Below, in pieces: positions 18,830 through 28,169 of a DNA stretch of 64,000 bases. Source of the stretch: Nocardia africana NBRC 100379 (GTDB lineage Bacteria; Actinomycetota; Actinomycetes; Mycobacteriales; Mycobacteriaceae). Both the position numbers and the translations under genes were made by a program. The number at the start of each line of letters is the position of its first letter. The stretch's first letter is position 1. The notes below the pieces were generated by a model. That model did not search any database. It was not told the DNA's origin and saw nothing but the letters and a program-made list of their open reading frames with translations. Location of the stretch: assembly GCF_001612635.1 (NCBI RefSeq), contig NZ_BDAV01000021.1, positions 1 to 64,000 on the forward strand, given 5' to 3'.

Positions 18830-19816
18830 TCAGGAGACCTTGACGTGGGCGTCGGTGGTGAACTCCTCGCCCGCGATGATCTGCGAGACGAAGCCGTCCG
18901 GGCCCACCGGGCGGTCGCCGACCACGGTGACCCGGTGCAGGGTCCGGGTCACGTCGAGGTGGCCGAGGTCCTGGGGGCCGAGGTGGGCGGTCGAGCGGTT
19001 GTCCCAGACGGCGACGCTGTGGGCGTCCCAGCGGAACCGGACCGTGTACCGGGGGCTGCTGAGGTGGCCGAAGAACAGGTCGAGGATCTTGGCGCTCTCG
19101 ACGGGAGACAGCCCGGCGATGTGATCGGTGAAGCCGGGGTTGACGAACAGTGCCCGCTCACCGGTTTCGGGATGCACCCGCACCACCGGATGTTCCGAGA
19201 TCAGCAGATTGTCGTTGATCCGGCGGGCGTAGGCCTCGTTGTCGTCGAACCTGCGGCCCGCCGAGAACCGGTGCACCGCGGTGAGCCCGTCGGCGAACGC
19301 ACGCAACGGCTCGGACAAACCCTCGTATGCCGCAACGAGATTCGTCCATGTGGTGTCGCCGCCGAATTCGGGGACCACCTCCGAGCGGAGAATGGAGATG
19401 GCGGGCGGGTTCACCGAGGCGGTCACATCGGTGTGCCAGCCGCTGTAGTAGCTGTACTGGCGCTCCTGGGAGTCCGGTCGTGCCGAGCCGTAGCGCCGCT
19501 CGTAAACCTGGGGATCGATGGTCAGGATCTGCGGGGCATCGCTGGGCGGCGCGTCCTCGTGCGGGTGCGCGTGGGTGAGTTCGCCGAAGCGGCGGCCGAA
19601 CTCGATCTGCTCGGCGTGGCCGAGGTGCTGGTCGCGGAAGAACAGCACCTTGTACTTCAGCAGCTTGCGGCGCAGCCGCGCGACGGTCTCGTCGTCGAGT
19701 GGCTTGCTCAGATCCAGTCCACCGATTTCCGCGCCGATATGCCCGGCCACCCGATGCACGGTGAAAGCGCCGTCATTACCTTCGGTCGTTTCGTTCTTTT
19801 CGACAGCCAGTGTCAT
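18830..19816 (-). CDS. TauD/TfdA-family 2-oxoglutarate-dependent dioxygenase
   Basis: A 328-residue non-heme iron dioxygenase. Iron ligands are His128 and Asp130 (GWHTDVTA) and distal His294 (LHRVTVVGD), with a nearby Arg to bind 2-oxoglutarate. The N-terminal VHRVAGHIGAEIGGLDLSKPL and VLFFRDQHL are typical of taurine or alkylsulfonate dioxygenases, which release sulfite and an aldehyde. Exact substrate specificity is unknown. Start ATG 19816 follows GGAG by nine bases; the upstream frame looks non-coding. It heads a leftward series with an aldehyde dehydrogenase and an MDR reductase and is divergent from a ROK regulator. Confidence 0.82.
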   Translation of the reverse strand: MTLAVEKNETTEGNDGAFTVHRVAGHIGAEIGGLDLSKPLDDETVARLRRKLLKYKVLFFRDQHLGHAEQIEFGRRFGELTHAHPHEDAPPSDAPQILTIDPQVYERRYGSARPDSQERQYSYYSGWHTDVTASVNPPAISILRSEVVPEFGGDTTWTNLVAAYEGLSEPLRAFADGLTAVHRFSAGRRFDDNEAYARRINDNLLISEHPVVRVHPETGERALFVNPGFTDHIAGLSPVESAKILDLFFGHLSSPRYTVRFRWDAHSVAVWDNRSTAHLGPQDLGHLDVTRTLHRVTVVGDRPVGPDGFVSQIIAGEEFTTDAHVKVS

Positions 19817-20153
19817 TTCACTACACTCCATCGCATTCGAATGCACCCGGGCCGAGAGTCGCCATTGGTGCGGAGATACCGTGGGGCACAATATCTTTCG
19901 GTCCCACGGCGGTTTCGATGATAATTTCGGAACCTCTTCCGCCGCACTTGTTGCCGTCGTCGTGATTTCAAATATCCGCGTTATTTATTTTTCCCGGCAA
20001 AGAAATTCCGGGCGGTTCTACAATGGCATCCCGGCGCGCCGCTCGGCCGATGTGCCCGAGTTCGGATCACGCTGATGCGGAACGGTGCCGAACGTCGCCC
20101 GGTCTCGTAGTCTCGGCCGGAGACATCCGGGGACCAGACGGGGACCGAGGCCT
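19817..20153. other. Divergent promoter region, TauD / ROK
   Basis: 337 bp with a distinctly AT-rich centre (around 19965-20010, including ATTTATTTTT). It must hold the promoters for both divergent genes. I found no convincing palindrome. A ROK regulator binding here would fit but is only inferred. Confidence 0.4.
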
Positions 20154-21329
20154 ATGAGACCGGCGAGAGGGTGGCCGACGGCCGCGGGTGCGGTACTTCG
20201 CGCGATCTTGACATTGGGTGGCGCATCGCGTTCGGTGGTCGCCGCCCACGCGGGGCTGTCACCGGCGACGGTGACGAGTCGGACCCGGGCGCTGCTCGAA
20301 GTGGGTCTGCTGCGCGAAGCGCCCCCGGTGGACCGCTCGCAGCGGGTGGGCCGGCCGCATTCGCCGCTCGAACTCGATCGCCGGAACGCGGTGGCGGCCA
20401 TCCATTTCGCGGCCATCCAGACCAGGGTGGCGGTGGTCGACATCGCCGGCACGATCGTCTCGAGTGCGCTGATTCCGCACCGCACCCTCGAGGGGGCGGA
20501 TCTGGTAGCCGACGCGGCCGCCGCACTCGCCGCGCTGCGCCGCGACCTCCCGGACGACACCCGCTTGTCCGGGGTCGGGGTCGCCACCGGCGGCTGGGTC
20601 GACCCGGAAGCCGGCGTGGTGCTGTCCCATCCGCTGCTGCGCCTGGAGGACACGCTCGTCCGGGACGTGCTGGTGCGGCTCACCGGCCTGCCGGTGGAAC
20701 TCGACAGCCACGCCCGTGCGATGGTGCACGCGGAACAACTGTTCGGCGCTCTGGATTTCGACGCCTCGGCCGCCGTGCTGTTCGTCGGCAATGTGATCGA
20801 TGCGGCCTTCGCCGTCGACGGGCGCGTCCACTACGGCCCCGGTTCCTCGGCCGGCTCGCTGGCCACGCTCGTTCCGTCCGACCTCGGCCCGGGTGGCCCG
20901 GGCCCGCTCGACGCCTATTCCGACCGCGCGCTCGAAAGGCGCGCGGCCGGATCGGGGCTTCTCGCGGAGCCCACGATTCCGGCGCTCATCGCCGCCGCCG
21001 AAACCGATCCGCGGGCCCACGCCCTGTTCGAGGATCGGGCGCGCGGACTCGCCACGGTGGCCGCCGCACTGCTCGATGTGCTGAATCCGGAGACGCTGAT
21101 CATCACCGACCGGGCATTCACCGGCCTGCCGGCCGTGCGCGCCACCTACTTCGACGCGATCGCCGCGCGAGCGCAGGTGCGTTCGGCCCGGCACCGCATC
21201 ATCGGCACCTCGTTTCCCCACCGCCCGCTGGAGACAGCCGCCGCGGCGGTGCTGCTGCATCGTCTCTACGCCGATCCGCTCGCCGTCGCAGCGGAGGGCT
21301 TCGGCGCCCGCACGAACACCCGAGTGTGA
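20154..21329 (+). CDS. ROK-family transcriptional regulator
   Basis: About 391 residues: an N-terminal winged helix-turn-helix (SRSVVAAHAGLSPATVTSRTRALLEVGLL), then a ROK sugar-kinase-like fold (VAVVDIAGTIVSSALIPHRTL; GVGVATGGWVDPEAGVV). The usual ROK zinc signature with CxCGxxGC is not present; the equivalent region reads GPGSSAGSLATLVP. The protein may therefore not bind zinc or a normal sugar. Start ATG 20154 is used since homologues begin close to the HTH; a longer frame begins at 20085. It is divergent from the TauD-type gene and may control that group. Its effector is unknown. Confidence 0.78.
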   Translation: MRPARGWPTAAGAVLRAILTLGGASRSVVAAHAGLSPATVTSRTRALLEVGLLREAPPVDRSQRVGRPHSPLELDRRNAVAAIHFAAIQTRVAVVDIAGTIVSSALIPHRTLEGADLVADAAAALAALRRDLPDDTRLSGVGVATGGWVDPEAGVVLSHPLLRLEDTLVRDVLVRLTGLPVELDSHARAMVHAEQLFGALDFDASAAVLFVGNVIDAAFAVDGRVHYGPGSSAGSLATLVPSDLGPGGPGPLDAYSDRALERRAAGSGLLAEPTIPALIAAAETDPRAHALFEDRARGLATVAAALLDVLNPETLIITDRAFTGLPAVRATYFDAIAARAQVRSARHRIIGTSFPHRPLETAAAAVLLHRLYADPLAVAAEGFGARTNTRV

Positions 21330-21339
21330 CGGCTCGCTG

Positions 21340-23589
21340 TCAGTGCTCCCACGGATCGGCCCCCTGCTCGGGTCTGGTGTGGTGAAGATTCATGATTCGG
21401 TTGCGGTACTTTCTCAGTTCCCCGCGGAGCTGCAGTTGGGCAGTGTTGTCGCCGCTCTTCACCGCCTGGTGATATCGCTGTGCCAGCGACAGATGCTCGA
21501 CCGCCAACTTGTGGCCGATGTGATTCAAGGTATTGCGATCGACGTTGTTCCATTCATCTGGTGTGATCCTGCGCAATCGGCTCGGTGAGTCCCAGGCCGC
21601 TTCGACACGCCGGATGAATGCGTGGTCGAGGTGTGCCCCGTCTTCCGGAGCGTTGGCGTGTCTCTTGAAATTGCTGGCCGCCACCCAGGCCTGCGCGGAA
21701 AAGGCGGCGTGTGCGCGGTCGCCGACGTGATTTTCGATCGCCATCGTCGCTGCCATCGCCTTTTGCAGCGGCGCGAACCCGTACGGTGATTCACCCCGCA
21801 TGCTGGCCTTCTGGACAGCCACCGCGCGCTGCCCGTCGATCGCGCCTTGGTGGGTGGCTCCCGCCGCCAGGAGGGTCGATGCGAGAAAGGCGTCGGGGAC
21901 CCGGCTGTCGCCCAATCCGTCCAACGCGTTCGCCACCCCGATCTCCGACGCTATGCCGTCGTCGCCGGCTCGGTCCAATGCTTTCTTCACCCAGTTCTGC
22001 CTGGCCATGCGGCTCCAGGTCGCTGTCTCGCGGTTCATGGGAGCGCTGTCCATATTTGCCAGCTCGGCGAGCTTGCGCCGCTTGGCGAACGGATTCAACG
22101 GCCCCATGGTGCGTCCGGCCGCCCATGCGACTATCGGAGACGAGTTCATGGTGTTGAATGCCGCGAGTGTGGTGAGCAGGCTGGGACTGGAGTGTGACCC
22201 GGAAGACGCGCCCGCCATGCCGATAGCGAGCTTCCCAGCAGTCGACGAGCCGGATCCGCCTTGGGCTGCCAACGCGAAGCGGTTGGCGATCCAATCGTTT
22301 CCTCTGTCGAGATTCGCGTCGAGCCGGCGAAGTTGGGACACGGCGATCACTTCGACACACGTGAATATGACCAGCACGGTGAATATTTGGCCTCGGGCCG
22401 CGTCGAACAAGTCGCCCAGCACGGCCAGATATATGCCGAGAAATATGATGAAAGCAACCATCTTGAAGCCGGATACGAAAGAGTGCACCACACTTCGAAC
22501 GAGATGTGTCTGTGTCGGTCCGTAGATGAAGCCGCCGGCAGCGAACCCGAATATCGCCATGAATGCGTGATAGATGGCGTCGAAAGTTGTTTTCATGACC
22601 TTGACCGCCATGAAGACGCCGAAAATGATCGTCATTATTCCGCAGAGTAGGAGCACCATGCCGGTACCTACTTGGGCCATGGATGGATGGTCGATGTGAT
22701 GGACCGCCTCGGTGTCCCGGCAGTTCTGCAGTCCTGATCGAAGCATGGCCTTGCTTCCCGCATTGACGGCGGCGGTCCAGGCGGCCCGGCAGGCGGGTCT
22801 GGCGTCGACGACATGACCGAAATTCCAGACCTGTACCGGCTTGCGAACCAAGTTGTCGGCGAGATTGCTTTGAAAACTCTTCACGAAATCGGCAGGGGCG
22901 GGGGAGGTTTTGTCGTGCAGCCCGGCAACCACCGCTATCCCCAGATTTCGGCCCTGCGCCAACAGTCCGTCGGACGAGAGGACGTCGGACAGGGGGTTCG
23001 CCAGGAAGAGGGGTCCGGCAATGCCGACCAGAATCATTGTCAGCGACTGTGAGACGGCCTTCGATCGGAATCCGCGCAGCATGAACCAGGCGACGAAGAA
23101 CGCACCGATCGTCGCGGCGGTGATGAGCATTATGGGCGTCGCGATCTCATCGGTGAGCGCTGCCGCCAGATTGCGTAGTGGGACGGCGAGAATATCGAGC
23201 CATTTGAAACTCAGCCCCATCCCCATGATCCATATGGCTCCCGTCATGACGACGACGTAGGTTGTCAATTCGAGCTCGAGGATCGCCCACAGCAGCGTGG
23301 CTCCGGGATGGAGAATTCCGGGATCGTTCGAGGCGAATTGATAGTTGGCCAACGGCGCGCCCATGGAATCACGAATTTGCATCCAGCTGACGGCGTCGAC
23401 GGAGGATGTGTCGTCCACCGTATCGGTGTTGGTCGCCGCACCCGCGATGCCGATGACGCCCGCGGGCGCCAGTACGACCAGTGCAATGAAAGCGAATAAT
23501 ACGAGAACACATCGACGGGCTGTCGCCGGCGTGCACCGTCGGGGGGCTCGGATATTTCGAACAGCGGCAGAAATACAAACGATGCTCAT
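21340..23589 (-). CDS. VirB6/TrbL-like polytopic membrane protein
   Basis: A 749-residue protein with an N-terminal signal-like hydrophobic segment, about six to seven transmembrane segments in the first 430 residues, and a long hydrophilic, Ala-rich C-terminal cytoplasmic part. This layout matches VirB6/TrbL-type channel proteins of type IV secretion or conjugation in Gram-positive elements. No VirB4, VirD4, relaxase or lytic transglycosylase gene is in the window, so it is an orphan. The ATG at 23589 has no evident ribosome site, so the start is uncertain. It converges on the ROK gene (10 bp). It may be a remnant of an element or an unrelated secreted/membrane factor. Confidence 0.55.
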   Translation of the reverse strand: MSIVCISAAVRNIRAPRRCTPATARRCVLVLFAFIALVVLAPAGVIGIAGAATNTDTVDDTSSVDAVSWMQIRDSMGAPLANYQFASNDPGILHPGATLLWAILELELTTYVVVMTGAIWIMGMGLSFKWLDILAVPLRNLAAALTDEIATPIMLITAATIGAFFVAWFMLRGFRSKAVSQSLTMILVGIAGPLFLANPLSDVLSSDGLLAQGRNLGIAVVAGLHDKTSPAPADFVKSFQSNLADNLVRKPVQVWNFGHVVDARPACRAAWTAAVNAGSKAMLRSGLQNCRDTEAVHHIDHPSMAQVGTGMVLLLCGIMTIIFGVFMAVKVMKTTFDAIYHAFMAIFGFAAGGFIYGPTQTHLVRSVVHSFVSGFKMVAFIIFLGIYLAVLGDLFDAARGQIFTVLVIFTCVEVIAVSQLRRLDANLDRGNDWIANRFALAAQGGSGSSTAGKLAIGMAGASSGSHSSPSLLTTLAAFNTMNSSPIVAWAAGRTMGPLNPFAKRRKLAELANMDSAPMNRETATWSRMARQNWVKKALDRAGDDGIASEIGVANALDGLGDSRVPDAFLASTLLAAGATHQGAIDGQRAVAVQKASMRGESPYGFAPLQKAMAATMAIENHVGDRAHAAFSAQAWVAASNFKRHANAPEDGAHLDHAFIRRVEAAWDSPSRLRRITPDEWNNVDRNTLNHIGHKLAVEHLSLAQRYHQAVKSGDNTAQLQLRGELRKYRNRIMNLHHTRPEQGADPWEH

Positions 23590-24051
23590 CGTTGGGGGTC
23601 GTCAACTTCCGGTTGAATAGCGTCGTGGTGCCATTGCCGGCTCGGCCGGTGACCGTTACGAGCTAAGGGCTGAACGAGGCTCGCGGCTCACTACCGCGTA
23701 CGCATGCTCGGTCGCGCGAAGCAGTCCGGTGCGCGCCAGGTTCGTTTGCCTCAGTGTTCATCGCCGTCCCGAGTTCGTTAACTCACTGTTCATGTAGAAC
23801 GATACTGCCCGGCCCGGCCGGGGGCGGCTTCCTCGGCGCGAGAAGTGCACCCGGAGCGAGGTTTTCGGTCGGTCGCGCGTTGCGGGACGCTGATGGTCCC
23901 GTCGACCAGTGTGGGTGAAAAGTGCTGTGGCGCTGCGTTTTATCGATCTTTCCCGGCATCGCGCCCGTTCGTCCGAACTTCACGGACTTCCCACGTTTGG
24001 GATGTAGGCCGAATCGAGCCGCTGCCGGCGTCCCAGTGCAGCTGCCGCCGC
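23590..24051. other. Intergenic region, no gene seen
   Basis: About 460 bp between the VirB6-like gene and the molybdoenzyme remnant. Frames here are short and out of phase. It contains TTCGTTAACTCACTGTTCATGTAG but no clear palindrome. It is probably the downstream debris of the decayed gene to the right plus the promoter of the leftward membrane gene. Confidence 0.4.
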
Positions 24052-24869
24052 TCATCGCACGCTGACCGTGCGGGAATGCCACCCCGTCGCGCCGTCCGGC
24101 ATCGGTGGGCGGCGTTGAGCGGGCTGGGTGGTTGCGGTGGTGTCGGTGGCGCGGACGCGGAGGGTGTGGGTGCCCGGGGTGGCCTGCCAGCGGTAGGTCC
24201 ATTGGCGCCAGGTGTCGGGGAGTATTCGGTGGTCAGGTCGGCGGCGTGCCAGGGGCCGTCGTCGACCTGGATCGCCAGAAACCTCCGCCGCGCCAATCGA
24301 GTAGCACCCGAGAGATTTGGATCAACCGGAACCTTTGCGCTGCTGGGTGATTCCGCACTGTCTACGTCGTGACGCTCCGGCGCCTCCCGTTGGCCCTGCG
24401 TATCGCGTCCTCCGTGGGGGAGCATTAGCCGCAGGACGATCAGCCCCGCCAGCACACCGGCGGCGGTCGGAATCGCGCACCACCACTGCGCATCCGGACG
24501 ACGCAGTGCCGCGGCGCTGATCGCGATACCCAGCACGACGAATACCGCACTGCCGATGCGACGGCGACGTTCCAGCACGCCGCAGAGCGCGGCAAGCACC
24601 ACCATCGCCGCGCCCATGGCAGCGAACAGCACGTCCTTGTCGTGACTGCCGAACCGCCGGATCGCCTCTTCGCGCAGGTGCTGCGGTGTGTGGTCGACGA
24701 CCGTCGCTCCGGCGGCGAAGAACGGCGAGGGGCGTGGGTCGAGGATCGCGCCCACGAGTTCGCCGATGCCCAGCACCGCCGCACCGGCCAGTATCCCGGC
24801 GAGCGCGGCGGCGGCGAATCCGAGCGTGCCGCACCGCGCGGTGAGCTCGCGCGTCCCCGTATCGGTCAT
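24052..24869 (-). pseudogene. Membrane-anchored molybdopterin oxidoreductase, internally deleted and frameshifted
   Basis: From ATG 24869 (GAGGAG just upstream) come about 180 residues that match the transmembrane N-terminal part of sulfite-oxidase-like molybdopterin oxidoreductases (AAALAGILAGAAVLGIGELV, PFFAAGATVVDHTP). At about 24270-24290 the frame jumps directly to the C-terminal dimerisation domain (IQVDDGPWHAADLTTEY), so the whole catalytic molybdenum domain is missing. Around 24214-24221 one base appears lost. Shifting frame there restores the expected ending, with DTWRQWTYRWQATPG and then TGWHSRTV, followed by TGA at 24052. The gene is thus dead as an enzyme. It is 5' of the fasciclin remnant, a pair that is often conserved near sigK in actinobacteria. 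Confidence 0.82.
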
Positions 24870-25017
24870 GATCTCCTCGATTCCCGTGGGATGAGGAATT
24901 CGTGACGCCGGACCGCGCGGACGGCGCCGCATCAGCGCGTTCCTGCATGCATGGGAAGAGGTTCGACATGCCCAGCGTGCCGGATGGGTGTGACTTGCGC
25001 GGTGCTTTCCGGAGCGC

Positions 25018-25577
25018 TCAGGCGGGCGGCATCAGCACGGTGTCGATCAGGTAGACCGTCGCATTCGCGGTCTTCACCCCACCGCAGACGACCGACGCGT
25101 CGCCGACCTTGAGGGTGTCACCGGAACGGGTCACCGTCACCGTGCCGCCCTCGACCGTCTTGTGCTCACTGGCGATGGCGTCGGGTGCGATCTGCCCCGG
25201 CACCACGTGGTAGGTCAGGATCTTGGTGAGGGTGGCGCTGTCGGTCTTCAGGCTGTCGACCGTGGCCGGCGGCAGTTTCGCGAACGCGTCGTCGGTGGGC
25301 GCGAAGACGGTGAACTGGCCGCCGTTCAGGGTGTCGACCAGGTTGACCTGCGGGTTCAGCTTCCCGGACACCGCTGCCGTGAGCGTGGTCAGCATCGGAT
25401 TGTGTGCGGCGGCGGTCGCCACCGGATCCTGTGCCATCCCCTCGACCGACCCCGGGCCCGTGGGCACCTGCTCGGCATAAGCCTTGCAGCCGAGGCCGAA
25501 GAACAGGCCGACACCCCCAGCAGCGCCGCGGTCGAAACCAGCGCCGCGGTGACGACGGCGCGCTTCATACTTCTCAT
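25018..25577 (-). pseudogene. MPT70/MPT83-like fasciclin lipoprotein, frameshifted
   Basis: The C-terminal ~160 residues (25018 to ~25488) are a complete fasciclin domain close to mycobacterial MPT83/MPT70: PTGPGSVEGMAQDPVATAA, LNPQVNLVDTLNGGQ, ILTYHVVPGQ and the final TANATVYLIDTVLMPPA. The start with a lipoprotein signal (MKRAVVTAALVSTAALLGVSAC, Cys codon 25503-25505) is in another frame. The shift must fall in the ~17 bases between that Cys and the GCKAYAEQ start of the domain, and the usual linker is missing. ATG 25584 in the domain frame would give no signal peptide. A sequencing error is possible; otherwise the secreted product is not made. Confidence 0.72.
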
Positions 25578-25719
25578 CGTTCATCGCTTTCTTTTCGGAC
25601 GACACGGCGGTCGCATATCTCGTCGTGGGCGATGAGAAGTTCGCGTTGTCCGGACCTGCGGATGGGACGAATATCGTCCCGGCTCGCTGTGCGGCTGCGA
25701 GCGCGCGAACACGGGTTAC

Positions 25720-25725
25720 TAGGCT
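25720..25725 (+). promoter_or_regulatory. -10 box for leaderless dcd mRNA
   Basis: TAGGCT lies seven bases before the GTG at 25733, placing transcription start at or next to the start codon. No ribosome site is present, consistent with leaderless translation. Confidence 0.45.
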
Positions 25726-25732
25726 GACCGCC

Positions 25733-26332
25733 GTGCTGCTTTCCGATCGCGACATTCGTGCCGAGCTGGCCGCCGGGCGGCTCGGGCTGGAACCGTTCGA
25801 CGAGAAATTGGTTCAGCCGTCGAGTATCGATGTGCGGCTGGATCGAATGTTCCGGGTGTTCAACAACACTCGATACACCCATATCGATCCCGCGCAACGC
25901 CAGGACGAGCTGACCACTCTGGTCGAACCCGACCAGGGTGAGCCGTTCGTGCTGCATCCGGGCGAATTCGTCCTCGGTTCGACGCTCGAGGTCTGCACCC
26001 TGCCCGACGATCTGGCCGGACGCCTGGAGGGTAAATCGAGCCTCGGTCGGCTCGGCCTGCTCACCCATTCCACGGCGGGATTCATCGACCCGGGTTTCAG
26101 CGGTCACATCACGCTGGAGTTGTCGAATGTGGCGAATCTGCCGATCACGCTGTGGCCGGGGATGAAGATCGGCCAGTTGTGCCTGTTCCGCCTGAGCAGC
26201 CCCTCGGAACACCCGTACGGCAGCGCGGCGGCCGGCTCGAAATATCAGGGTCAGCGTGGACCGACGCCCTCGCGGGCATATATGAATTTTCCGCTGCCGC
26301 AGGATTCGATCCCGCAGCCCGCGGAGTCCTGA
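25733..26332 (+). CDS. dcd: dCTP deaminase
   Basis: A 199-residue enzyme that converts dCTP to dUTP (and in some actinobacteria directly to dUMP) in the cytoplasm for thymidylate supply. It shows the family signature LAGRLEGKSSLGRLGLLTHSTAGFIDPGFSGH (split here: RLEGKSSLGRLG with catalytic/binding residues, then HSTAGFIDPGFSG), VQPSSIDVRLD, and the C-terminal GSKYQGQRGPTPSR that closes over the nucleotide. It is nearly colinear with mycobacterial Dcd (190 residues). Start GTG 25733 begins MLLSDRDIRAEL as in homologues; upstream sequence is non-coding. In M. tuberculosis dcd is next to udgA; here the pair is separated by four genes. Confidence 0.95.
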   Translation: MLLSDRDIRAELAAGRLGLEPFDEKLVQPSSIDVRLDRMFRVFNNTRYTHIDPAQRQDELTTLVEPDQGEPFVLHPGEFVLGSTLEVCTLPDDLAGRLEGKSSLGRLGLLTHSTAGFIDPGFSGHITLELSNVANLPITLWPGMKIGQLCLFRLSSPSEHPYGSAAAGSKYQGQRGPTPSRAYMNFPLPQDSIPQPAES

Positions 26333-26344
26333 TCGGCACGTCGA

Positions 26345-26377
26345 AGCCGGCGCGGGCCGCAGAAGGCCGCGCCGGCT
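26345..26377. terminator. Bidirectional hairpin between dcd and permease
   Basis: AGCCGGCGCGG (26345-26355) and CCGCGCCGGCT (26367-26377) form a perfect 11-bp stem, 11-base loop, between convergent genes. It can end both transcripts. Confidence 0.6.
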
Positions 26378-26387
26378 CGGCATCCGG

Positions 26388-28031
26388 TCAGCTCGGAGGC
26401 AGCACGTGCGCGCCCGACTTGTCCGTCGACAGCGCCAGTGAGCTGATGTATTGGATTTCGCCCTCCGGCCCCGGAACCGCGGAGGCGATCATGTCGGGCC
26501 GTTCGAAGTCCATTCCGGTGACGTGGCAGGTGAGGGTTTCACCGGAGGGGTTGCCGTGTTCGTCGAACATGTCCAGCTCGATTCCGTCGTCGCCGCGGCG
26601 CAGGTAGTACTTGCCCTTGGTGAGGACGGCGGTGAGCGGGGTGGCGACGAAGGCGATCACCACGGCGACGATCGGCGAATACGGCTTCAACGCCGCGCCG
26701 AACACGCCGAAGAAGGTCATGATCGACAACACCGCCGACAGCCCGAAGCCGGCCAGGCCGACGGGATTGAAGTTGTAGAGCATGCCGCGCCGGAATTCGG
26801 GCTGTTTGGGCGAGAGCTTCAACAGATACTTGTTGACCGCGATATCCGTTGCGACGGTGACGATCCACGCGATACCGCAGTTGGCGTAGAAGCCGAGGAT
26901 GTCGTTGAGGAAGTCGAACATATTGGCTTCCATCAGGATCAGCGCGATCGCCAGATTCACCCCGAGGAATACCAGCCGGCCCGGATAGGTCTTCGTCACG
27001 CGGGTGAACGAGTTGGTCCACGCCAGCGAACCCGAATAGGCGTTGGTCACATTGATTTTGATCTGTGAGATGACCACCAGCACCACCGCGAGCGTCATCG
27101 CCAGCCAGGACGGAACCATATCGCGGTAGATTTCCAGGAACTGATGCACCGGCTGGTTCGCGATGTCCTGTGCCCCCGGCAGATTCGCGATCAGATAGAC
27201 CGCGAGGAACAGGCCGACGACCTGTTTGACGGCGCCGAAGATCACCCAGCCCGGCCCCGCCAGCAGCATCCAGCCCCACCATGTGCGCGCGTTCTCCGGG
27301 GTTTTCGGCGGCATGAACCGCAGATAATCGATCTGCTCGGCGATCTGGGCGATCAGTGACAGGCAGACACCGGCGGCCAGCAGCGCACCGGAAAGGCTCA
27401 CGCCCGCACCGTCCTTACCGCCGTAGGCGAAGAACGAATCGATCGATTCGGGGTGGCGGATCAGCAGGAACGCGAACGGCAACACCATCAGCAGCAGCCA
27501 CAGCGGCGTCGTCCACACCTGCAGCTTGGCCAGCGTATTCATGCCGTAGACGACCAGCGGGAAGATCAGCACCGTGGAGAGCAGATAACCCAGCCACAGC
27601 GGGATGTGCAGGCCCAGATTCAGGCCCTGCGCCATGATCGAACCCTCGGTGGCGAAGAAGATGAAGGTGAACGAGGCGAACACCAGGTTGGTGATCACCG
27701 AACCGTAGTAACCGAACCCACTGCCGCGGGTGATCAGGTCCAGATCGATGTTGTAGCGCGCGGCGTAGTAGGCCAGCGGAAATCCCGTGATCATGATGAT
27801 GACCGCGAAGATTCCGATGCCCAGCAACGCGTTTCCGGTGCCGTTCGCGATGCCGATATTCGCGCCGATGGAGAAATCCGCGAGATAGGCGATGCCGCCC
27901 AGCGCGGAGACGCCGACCACGGCCGGACTCCATTTGCGATAGCTGCGGGGCGCGAAGCGCAGCGTGTAGTCCTCGAGGGTTTCCTTCGTCGCGGCGGCAG
28001 CGGTCGCCGGACGGGTTTGCACATCAACCAC
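26388..28031 (-). CDS. NCS1-family nucleobase/cytosine-type permease
   Basis: A 547-residue polytopic membrane protein of the purine-cytosine permease (NCS1) family with about 12 transmembrane segments, e.g. the first, SALGGIAYLADFSIGANIG, and the motif IDLDLITRGSGFGYYGS. Substrates in the family include cytosine, allantoin, hydantoins and purines; which one is unknown. The C terminus has an unusual hydrophilic extension of ~70 residues (DDGIELDMFDEHGNPSGE onward). Start GTG 28031 follows GAGGAG by six bases. It is convergent with dcd and divergent from the M48-like gene, with no linked catabolic enzymes. Confidence 0.82.
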   Translation of the reverse strand: MVDVQTRPATAAAATKETLEDYTLRFAPRSYRKWSPAVVGVSALGGIAYLADFSIGANIGIANGTGNALLGIGIFAVIIMITGFPLAYYAARYNIDLDLITRGSGFGYYGSVITNLVFASFTFIFFATEGSIMAQGLNLGLHIPLWLGYLLSTVLIFPLVVYGMNTLAKLQVWTTPLWLLLMVLPFAFLLIRHPESIDSFFAYGGKDGAGVSLSGALLAAGVCLSLIAQIAEQIDYLRFMPPKTPENARTWWGWMLLAGPGWVIFGAVKQVVGLFLAVYLIANLPGAQDIANQPVHQFLEIYRDMVPSWLAMTLAVVLVVISQIKINVTNAYSGSLAWTNSFTRVTKTYPGRLVFLGVNLAIALILMEANMFDFLNDILGFYANCGIAWIVTVATDIAVNKYLLKLSPKQPEFRRGMLYNFNPVGLAGFGLSAVLSIMTFFGVFGAALKPYSPIVAVVIAFVATPLTAVLTKGKYYLRRGDDGIELDMFDEHGNPSGETLTCHVTGMDFERPDMIASAVPGPEGEIQYISSLALSTDKSGAHVLPPS

Positions 28032-28169
28032 GATCTACTCCTCATCGTTCCCGCGCTCGGCGCGGCCTTTCGAGGGTGCAGGGCCGATGTGGTGGCCGTT
28101 TTGCCGCTCGGTTACCGCCGTGTAACGCCCCGCGACATGCGGTTTTGCGCTCCCCCTTTACCGTGGTGC

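Noticed and set aside
27453..28169. Extension of the M48-like gene upstream over the permease
   Set aside because: The extra 239 residues are antisense to the NCS1 permease and have shadow composition; ATG 28170 starts the membrane domain.
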